Shown here: piece after piece, positions 47,501 to 58,400 of the stretch | How positions within the stretch are numbered: position 1 is the first letter of the stretch | Layout: the number at the start of each line of letters is the position of its first letter | Assembly (NCBI GenBank): GCA_032622095.1 | Contig: CP136063.1 | Location: forward strand, 78,287,980 to 78,351,979 | Direction of reading: 5' to 3' | Length of the DNA: 64,000 nucleotides | Source: Siphonodentalium dalli | Taxonomy: Eukaryota > Mollusca > Scaphopoda > Gadilida > Siphonodentaliidae | The notes under the pieces: model-generated | Seen by the model: only the letters and a program-made list of their open reading frames with translations | Databases searched by the model: none | Told to the model about the DNA's origin: nothing | Translations under genes and position numbers: made by a program

Positions 47501-50500
47501 AGGCAAACAATAACTTGCACACATCCTTTCACCCATCTGCTCTTACACTCATCGTGACAAGTCTATAAATATACACGCTTCTGGTGTGAGTCCCGCAAGC
47601 TATGTTAGACATAGATTTAGTCAAAGAACTAATTGGTCCAATGTTTATAAGATATTAATTGTATATATAGCCCTTTGCTAAGTATAATGGGATCTTGATT
47701 AAAGGTACGGTTGGCCTTGGCGGTGGGTATCCTGTGAAAATATCTCCGCCCGTCAAAAACCGCTACAAACAGAAAGAACATCAAAATGTAGATAGACTTT
47801 GTCCGTATACAAATAAGAAATATCGCATAAACAGTATGTTATTGTCATATGTTTGACCATTGTTATGTAAACAAAAGCATAAAAAGTTACTTTTCTGGCG
47901 TTTGTTTATATTATGATGGTAAACATAAAGAGCGTTCTTTGTTGGCGAATTCCTGATATGGAACTAATAAAGAGCGTTTATGCCATTTGTGTGTGATTAG
48001 CCAGTAGCATTGTGCGGTCTTCTGTAACACAATCAGGCTCTTGCTAAGGTAAAATATAGTAGGTCTTTACGATAACATGCTGTTTACGCGATGGTCATGG
48101 TATATATGAACGAAACTGTATGCGTTTTAATGTTTTTCTGTTTACAGTGTTTGGAACAAATAAGACTTTTCATATAAAAAATATGGGGTGGTGGGTGGGT
48201 ACTACCTATATACGAGCGCCTGTGGCGCATAATATACTATGGGTGGCGGGATGGGATGGTGGGTGGGTACTATACCTGTATACGAGCGCCTGTGGCGCAT
48301 AAGCTACTATGGGTGGCAGGATGGTGTGGTCGATGGGTACCACAGCCCGCCCCATTATATAGATCAAGCGATTATTGTAAATCACAATTAACATATCCAA
48401 GGTGGCGGAAGGACAACGCCAAGAGATATATTGGGGAGGGACAGTGGCACAGCCCTTGATCAACTAGATGCACACATACCTTCTACACGTCACTTCCAGT
48501 AATAAGAACTGTCACGTACAACATGTATTATTATAAGCTTTTTATAGTTAGAACTGACCTTCACCTTCAAAATATTATACGATTGAATTCGATCGGTCAA
48601 ACATTGAGCATGTTCCATTTTATTCGGACAGACAGGCGCAACATACATGTATACGAAAATTTTAGCGTAACGAAGTTGTGACCATTGCACACCAACGGAA
48701 AGATGTATGCTTTCATTCCAATCCGATGACTTGTACGACTGACTTATCAAACATCTGATGCTTGGCGTACGATTGTGTGACCGTATAGCCATACTTGCAT
48801 TGAACTATCCGTTAAATGTCCGTTTAACACCATGTATAGTACAATTAGCTCCATTTGCTTGCTCAAAATGCATTCATCGAAAGGTGTAGCCTTGTGTACT
48901 AGTAACTATCCCATATAGCGCTGTTGTGGACCGAGAAATCTTGGTCTACATATACAGTAGAATAAACTTTTCTGATATGACAAACGCATTTTACAATGGT
49001 AGAATACACTAGTACAGTTCTGTTGTATTATGGCAGTAGGAAATTACCATGGCAGTACTATGGTAGTACCATTTTGTTTTTTTTATATGGGAGTCTTTAT
49101 CTCGTCCCAAGAATTTGTGCATTTCTGGACGGCATGTTGGCTCGGGGTGCTTTGGGTTATATAAAACAATAAATTGTTATATTTTCGAACAAGTTCTATG
49201 AGATCTTTATCGTTATCGTATCGAAAGTGCCACAATTTTGGGGAAATCTGTATCTATATTTTCGACAATTAAGGCCTCACGTGCCTTTAATGTAGAAATA
49301 AGTTTATTCCCTTTAGTGGTACGTGTCTTAAGATAATCTTTAAGTTGACCTAAGTTATGATCCGCCTTTGGTTGGGAAAATGGATGGATGTATATGAATG
49401 GATGTATATAATTATAAATAGAGATAACTGATTAAAATCTGGCCCACACGGAGTGATGTGTGGTGCCAGAAATTGATGTTCCAGAAATGGAAGTAATTAT
49501 AATAACCCTTTTGGCATGCCAGCAGGGACGTATATACGTGGCCAGGGGTTCTCGTTGGGCGTTTACATAACCATTGTTATGTAAACAGCGGAATCACATA
49601 TTCATTTTAAAAGTCACTGGACTTCTGAATATATATTTAGTATTTGGTGCTTTATTGATAACTCAATCGTACTATTATGCATACAATATAGGGTTATACC
49701 ACATTTACAGTTATGTACATAAAGTGACATCGAATTCGGGGTCCTTTGTTTGTATCATCATGATCATGATCATGATCATCATCATCGTCATCGTCGTCAT
49801 CATCTTCGTCATCACCACCATCATCATCTTCTTCATCTTCGTCATTATCATAATCGTCATCATAATCATTAACATCATCATCATAATCATCATCATAATC
49901 ATCATCATCATAATCATCATCATCATCATCATCATCATCACCACCACCATCATCGCCGTTATCATCATCGCCTTAGCCTCAACATCATCACCATCGTCAT
50001 CATCGTCATCGCCGTCTTCGTCGTCGTCATCATCATCATCACGTTTATCGTCCATCGTCATTATGGTCCTCATCAACGTCGTCGTCATCTCCGTCGTGTT
50101 CATCGTCATCATCACCATCATCATCATCATCATCATCATTATCACCATCATCATCAGGCATTATCATCTTCATTATTGTCATCAACATCTAAATCATCAT
50201 CAACATCATCATCATTGATATATCTGTCGGCTCCACATTCCATATTCAGGTGATCAGACCAACATTCTACACGTCGTCGACATTCACACCCCGTCGTCTC
50301 CAGTCATCGTATTCAAGAAACAATTTGACATCAATGCGGACGGCCAGGTACTGGACGTGGAGACCTGCGGCGACAAAGTCGCATTCTCTTTTAAAGGCCG
50401 TTACGCTGCGACGGAAGGTCACGTGGAATTATTCAACCTGGTCAAACCTTTGGATGTCGACCTGAGCCAGCTGGGAGCATCTATTGCGGGTGCAGTATCG

Positions 50501-52445
50501 ACGATTGAATATTTAAATAACCATTTCTTTAATGAATGGATTCTTCCATTCAGTTATAAACAGTTAATATAAGAATGACTGGAAGATCGATTGGGGTTAT
50601 TTGATTTTTACCGCCTGAGTAATTAAACATAGTGTGTGAATCCCTAAAGGAATTCACACGAACTTTGTTTAACCCTTTACCCAACAAACCGGCCAAAACC
50701 GGCCAAATAAAGCTTCAACAGCCTAAAATATCTTCGGTCTGTCTCAATAGAACCATACAAATATGGATATCATTGGAACCGGCTCCTTGACCACATTGTG
50801 ATAGTTACAGTCATACCCTGTGCCAATGCATTCTCTTATATATGCGAGTCGACCATAGGTCGCCTCGCATATATAAGAGAATGCATTGGCCTAAAAAAAA
50901 TCTTCTTTTTACCATTTTTTCTTACATTCTTTAACAATTTTATAATTTTTAATGTGTTAAGCCAATGCATTCTCTTATATATGCGAGGCGACCTATGGTC
51001 GACTCGCATATATAAGAGAATGCATTGGCACAGGGCCCTTCTGTTGGGTAAAGGGTTAATTACTCAGGCGGTAAAAATAAATGACCACAATCGATCTTCC
51101 AGTCATTCCTTATAATAATGTACCAGAACATTTTAATAGAACATTAATAACATCACTTTTAAAAACTCCCAATAACAAAACACAGCGAGCGCGTGCATAC
51201 ATGACCGGCTTGATGTGTCCTATATAGGTGGTTCGTCGCTTTTTTATGCAGTTTTCAATTCAATTCAATTTATTAATATTCTGATCATCAAAATAGATAT
51301 AACAGAAACATATTGCAAAAATCGATGCAAATATAATTGTTGCATGGAGGCTGCAGTTATTGATTGGTAAACCTTTGAAACCTTCGTGTAAACTTTATGG
51401 AGATTTGTACTGATTCATACGGGCGCTAATTGTGTCAATGAGGAGGAATGGTGTTCAACAAACGACCGTTATTATGTTAACATTTCTCGAATTGCTTGTC
51501 AATAAGTATTTAGTAAGAAAGGGTTAGAGACATATTATGAACTTATTTCAGTGAATACAACCAATAATTTAGTAACCAAACACTATCTCCACTGGAAAAA
51601 TGTTGCAATCGACTAAGATAGTCGACTATTCCAAATATTGTCCTTGCGACGAATATCACTTTATGATCCTATGTCAAAAGTTACAAGATAAACGCAAAAT
51701 TCACATCCCCAAATATTACTGGGAGGACCCTAACAGAAATAAATTTCATTGTTTACTCTCAATTGAATATTTGAGCCTTCTTAAAAAAGTAGGCATATTT
51801 ATAAAAACTATTTTTTAAAAGGATACCGTTAATGTAAATTGCATCATGGATTACAATATAATTTTGTGTGTATGTATTGTTATTGATATAACTTATATGT
51901 TATGGGTGCCTTGTGTATAGTATGTATATATGTTATTGCATGTTCCAACTTTAAGCGTTGGCTTTGCTAATAAACAATCAATCAACAATCAATTAACAAT
52001 ACTGACTGTACTATTTCACAACACAACGTTTGAACAACGCACAAATGTAAATATTTACTAGTTTATTCGGGACGAATTATTGGGTGATAAACATTCGGCA
52101 ATGATTCCGCCCACAATAGTCACGTGACTGTATGCAGTTCTACGAGTGGCTTCTACGTTCGTAAAATGGACAACGGCGTGATATGGTCTAGCGGCTATAG
52201 TTGTTGTTGTTGTTGTTTTGTTGTTTATTGTTGTTTTTGGTGATGATGGTGACGACGATGGTGATGATGACAACAACTATAACGATGATGATAATGTGGC
52301 TGATGACGATTAATTAGTATGACGAGAGATATGACGATAACTATGATGCTGATGATGATGACGATATTGACGAAGGCGATGCTCATATTGACGATAATGA
52401 TTACGATGTTGATGATGATGACGATGAACGATTACGACAACAACA

Positions 52446-52479
<34 letters not shown>

Positions 52480-55400
52480 CGAGGATAATGACGACGTAGG
52501 TATAATGACAACTATTTTGTAAATAGTGTATATATGTTCGTAAACTCTTATTTCATGTTAATTCACGATTGAGCCATTAACGCATTACTAAAGCCTATAA
52601 TACAAACATAACAAGCAAACTTGAAGAGCCGGCATGGAGGATGTCAGAAGGAGTTTGGATGATTGTTATCCGTGTCTTTCATTTTCAGTCGGCGTATACC
52701 CAGACAACATCAAGTTCACACCAGACTGCCAGACCTTGGTGGTTGCGAACGAGGGTCGCCCTGGATACGATGGGTTTCCTTCAGATCCACTCACTAAGTT
52801 CAAAGACCCAGAAGGAACGGTAACCGTGGTTGATATCAGAAACATCGCTGTGCCAGTCAGAACAACTATCGACTTCATAAAATACAATGAACCGTCTCTG
52901 CTAAAGTAAGTTATTCCAGATATATATAGAGGATCTACAACGAGTCTCCAGTTTATAGCGGAATTTACAAAACTCGTCCAGACCTAATTTACTGGACGAG
53001 TTTTGTAATTTCCGCTATAAACTGGGGACGAGTTGTAGATTCTATTTATTACAAGATCCAAAACATTGACAAAACATGCTTAAATCAACAAATGTGACGC
53101 GAAACTAACATCGACTTCTATAAGAAGTGCGATGACGTTTCGCGTACCTAAATATGCGTTGTTTGCCCGCGTAAAGAAATAGTCCCAGATATATAATGAC
53201 TCTTTGGCGTATATAATGGTGTATATTTATTGACATAACTTTTCAAACTATTCATTCATTATAGTTTGTGGAAAAATATTGGAAGCCATAGTATTTTGAG
53301 AGGCAACAAACGGAATGTAAACAGACGATAAACCGGATGTCAAAGGTCACCTAACTCTATTTCCTGTTATTAAACGAACGTTTAATATCACAATTTATGA
53401 ACGTGGGATCATGTAATAAATTCCATATAACGTATATGGTATTCTGTCATTTCTGCGCACCATCGATAGCCATTCTAAAATGTGAACCATTGTTAGCCTT
53501 TAAATGTATTTACTCACCCTCTTCTACTCGTTTGTTCTCCATTATAATTTTCCGGTTTCTAATATCACCTATATATATTTCTTTTCTTTTAAGTTAGCCT
53601 ATCAGTATGATCACGACTTTACACGTATAGCTCCTATTCACACAATATTATATTACCGTTCGACGTCATTTTAAGAGAGTTAATGTGTGATATGGCAATT
53701 GTCAAGCCGATTTTAAGATAAAACCTGTTTAAAAAGGATGTGAGGTTTCGAGCTTTCGAAAAAAACGTTGTACATACTAAAATGCTCATACCTGTGAGTA
53801 GACTCATGTTGGTTTTACAGACCATTACATGCATTTTTACACTCATACTTGCAATAACTGTGGAACTTAAAGGGGTACTGTACCCCAATTTCAATAAATT
53901 CCCGGTGACAATAGCGATCTAATATGAATATTATATTATAAAATAACTTATTTGAGCCGACGATGTCTACTGAAAACGTTCCGGTTAACAGGCTATCGTA
54001 AAAGTAGAATTGAATTATTTAATATAAATTCATTTATGGCTGGAGTCATAAAATGGAGAATTATGCCATTACGAGTTACCGTTCTTGAAATCGCATATGT
54101 TGCGTGTCTTTTATCGACGGCCGTTCGCGAACATTATTGAGTTGTAAACAAAACATGTTACCTGCAAAAGAAGGCCAGTTATAACCGATTCGGAAAAAAG
54201 GAGAAAGAAACAAGAGTCATAAAGCGTCAAGTATTTTATAGGGAGTGAGATTGTTCGATGGAAGAGATTGAATGCATCAATCGAAGCTGTGAGCAATGAA
54301 CTTCCGGTTCTTCCTGCGACCTGCGTCTTCTCCGGTGAAGGTCAAAAACATGGCGCGTAGTTTGAAATCGTAATATTTTTGGTTCCAAGATCAATATTTT
54401 CTTCGCTAAATTAGGTTTATACGAAACTCATATAACACGAACACAATCTAACTTGAAAGTTATTTCAATGGGAGTAAATATGGGAGTATGAATGCAAGTT
54501 GGTGACATGTTTATGTGTGGGGCTGGGATGCGTTCGATTTCCACACAAAATGTCAGAACAACTTGCATGCATACTCCATGGAACGCAACAAAAGCAACGT
54601 CCATTTCTTAAAGCAACACGTCTTTGCAAGTTGCTTCTACGTGGGAACAAGTTGGGGCTCGCGTGCGATGTCACATGCCGCATATCAACCAGCCAATGTC
54701 ATATATTTAAGTTCCACAGAGTTATTGTAAATATTCCATGGAATGCCACAAAATCAACATCCATTTCTAATTAACATGCACACCATTACCGTCAAATTAC
54801 AAGTCAGAGTTCAGTCCCCTGCTACGCTGGTCTGAGAATTGCCATCATGTACACAGACAAACTGTATTACGATGCAGCGCGAGTTGTATCTGGCCTAACT
54901 AGATCCTCATCGAACGCCAATTTACGTAACGAACTTGGATGGAAACCACTTCAGATTCGTCGAGATGCACAAAAATTATGTCTTATGCACAAAATTGTCA
55001 ATCGTAAAGCCCCCCAATTTTTATCCGATCTTCTTCTACCACGTGTCGGTGATACGAGTCGTTACTTTTTGCGCAACGCGGACGATTTTGAGAACTACTT
55101 TTGTCATCTAGAAACCTTCAAGAAATCTTTCTTTCCGAAAACAATCGAAGTTTGGAACTGCTTGGCAAATGACATCAAAATAAAATCCTACGAGGCTTTC
55201 AAATCAACAATTCTCCCCAAGAGAAAAATTACATCTCATGTATATCTCGGTGATCGACAAACAAATATTATACTCTGTCGAATTAGAAACAAGCGTAGCA
55301 ATCTAAATCATGACAAAGTTGAAAATCACATTGGTGATAACCCCATGTGTACTTGTGGAAGTCCTGTGGAAGATGCAGAACACTTTTTCATGTATTGCAC

Positions 55401-58400
55401 CCGTTTATTCACAACAACGCATAGAACTGTCACATGTTATGAGATCCTTTGGAGTCGCGTCTTCAAAGCGCTTCTTAAAGGATATCTATAACTTTAACCG
55501 CCAACGAGAATTGCATTCTATCAGATACAGTTTTAAAATTCATAAAATCTTCCGGACGATTAGCGACGTGCCACGAATGAGCTCCTGTAAACCCACAAAA
55601 TCTGAACTCTGTACTATAAATGTACTTGCTGCCCCAATATCCTGTTCTGTTACTCAAACGACCCCTTTCTATCTACCATTCCCCACACACACCAACTAAC
55701 GCTTCCCCACCTTATACATATATATGCTGCCAGTTGGCATACTAGTCATAGGTATGTATAATTATACTTATTACCCCACCACACCACTGATTTATAATAA
55801 TTAACACCCCATGTAATATCTTATACTCACGCACTCACAATATATATATTCTACCCGCCCTACCAAAACCTGATATAAATCCGAAATAAATTGTTATATT
55901 TATGTTTCATGTATGATCCGTAGGGAGCGGATGTCCATCTAAGTTTCAAAGAACTTGTCCTCCAATCCCTTATTTGTTATGTATTATTTATGCATTATAC
56001 TAATACAAATATGTTTAAATCAAATGTACACAGCATGTGAGGAAATCTCTCATTTTTTATTAAGATGTCGGTTACATTTCATTTTACAGTATTCTGAGAA
56101 ACCGAACTGTCCATATTCATTTAGAACCAGAATGAGTTGTAACCGACAAAACTCTTCAACAGAATTGTTTATATTTAATTACGTTTATATATATATTTAT
56201 TTATGTTCGCCAACGTATGCAGGGCCGGTAAAGAGTTAACGAAGTTGTCCTGTTTGTTTTGGTCATTCAAACTCGGTCAATACTGCGCCGTCTGAACGAT
56301 GTTCAAGGTATGAGCTTATTCATACGACTGATTTTGCATTGTTTTAACTCGCTTGACAGGGCGGTCAAGCTTCATTCTACTATTGAAGTTCCGCATTGTA
56401 CCCCCACCCAACCCATGATTGGGAGATGCTTATAATAATTGTAACACTATAATATTCATCATTTCATAATGTCTTCTTATTGTTATATATAACTGATCGT
56501 CTGCGAACGATATTTATCGCAACACTTCAGGTTTGTCCACTTAAGTTTACATATATAACATGCATTCGTTGTAGTTATTTAATAAATACTTTATGTTCGG
56601 TCGAGCTTCAAGTGAGTTAGAACATAAACGCAACTGCATTGTTCAGACCGGTGTAGAGAGGTGAGTGAGGGGTCTTGCAGTTTGCTTTACCGTTTCTCTT
56701 TCTCTTTCAAAGTGAATTTCTCAATCAGGGCGGTCGTTATGTTTGGCGCGGTGACCACACGAAAGGACCAGAATACGTCAACAACTTCTCGCAGGATCTC
56801 GAGCCAGAGCACATTACCATCACTGACGACGGGAACTTCGCATATGTAACACTACAAGTAAGTGTGAAGAGTTTATTATATCCCGATATTCCAGACGACA
56901 TACTAAATTTGAAAGATGTAACGTCTCTTCGCAGACATTCGACTGATACACCATAACATTGGACACAAGTGATTAATGTATAGCGTTACCGTTATTGGTG
57001 TTGTTATAACGTATATATAATTGTGTTGTATATAATGTATTATGTTCCTCCTCTCCGTCTTCTGTGTATATACTTTCCATTTCTCGATATCATTGCTATT
57101 TTGGTCAGAGAATAAAGCATTATAAACAAACTTGGACATTCACGAATATGCTGGTCACAAGTTGTTGCTTCTACTAAGATATCATTAAATTATAAATCAA
57201 GTCTATGTAACCTAAACTAAGATTTTTCATCCATAAAAAATATACCTTTTCTACAAGAATTGTGCCTTTTTCGTATTGAATTCTGTTTTTTTTGTCCCAT
57301 AGAAATCAACTGCATGGCCTGTGTTACACAAAGAACAGCAGGTTGAGCCATACATGCACACGAAAATTAGCGCAAACCTGTTTTACCCTTATTTGAGCTA
57401 ATTTTGGTCAAGTTTGGTTATATCTGACTATCGACTGTAAAGTGTTCGTGTATTTCAAATTAATTTCATAGAATGAAACAAGATGAAATGTACTTTGAAA
57501 GCGAGCCACTTATATCATAAGCAGTATGTTCGCAACAACCTCACGTTCACGACAATCCCCGCGATTATAAACGGGAATGGAATTGCGGTATATTTCTACA
57601 CAGAGACACCATTGATCTCAACGACTCGACAGAACTGATGTCAAGACATGTACTATGTGACAAATCAGTGAAACTGGTAGACATTTAAAGTACCAACAAA
57701 ACAAGCGTATTTACATAACTTTTTACAATACACATGGTCCAATACTCATTTATGTCAAAAATATTCTCCAAATACAATTTATTTTGTGTATGGCCAATGG
57801 ATCCTGGTGGCGTCTTGATAGTGTAACGACACCTACATGTGGGATAGTATACTAGGTTTCCGCGTCGTGGGCCATTATTTTAAATCCTTAATTTAAACTG
57901 TTTTACAAAAGCTCACCGAGCAAACGTTTCAGTGAACTTACAGTCTAAGGTGTGGCTGTTGTGCCACAAATTTAGAATTTGCCAGTTCTGTAAAAGGTTA
58001 ATTGTGGGGGTTTTCAATTCATTTCATACCACTATACGCGAACTCTATGTATGAATGTACGAGTATATCGTGGTCTCACACTAGAGCATTTGAGTAACAT
58101 TTCTTATTTGATATATATATATCATGTATGTAATCTTTTGAGACAATTATTCACTACACTGTACTTGTGGAATGCAAAATATTCTTATGTCTCTGTCCTA
58201 TATACATTTAAGGAAAACAACGGCCTGGCTAAAATAGACCTGCATTATAAGGAATTGAAGTGGCTGCAAGGTCTCGGTAAAAAGGACTGGAACCAATTCG
58301 AAATAGATGTAAGCGACAGAGACAATGGAGGTAAGTATTGTAAGATTGCAAATAGAAGTAATGTATAGGCGGTGTTCACCTGGCGCCACTGGAGTAAGTC

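Noticed and set aside
49574-50218. Long open frames through the ATC block (Ile/Ser-rich on +, Met/Asp-rich on -)
   Set aside because: They are a direct product of an imperfect trinucleotide microsatellite; no start context, no domain, and they lie inside an msp130 intron.
55310-55699. 129-codon frame overlapping the LINE fragment as a separate gene
   Set aside because: It overlaps the real LINE frame in another phase and shows no conserved motif.
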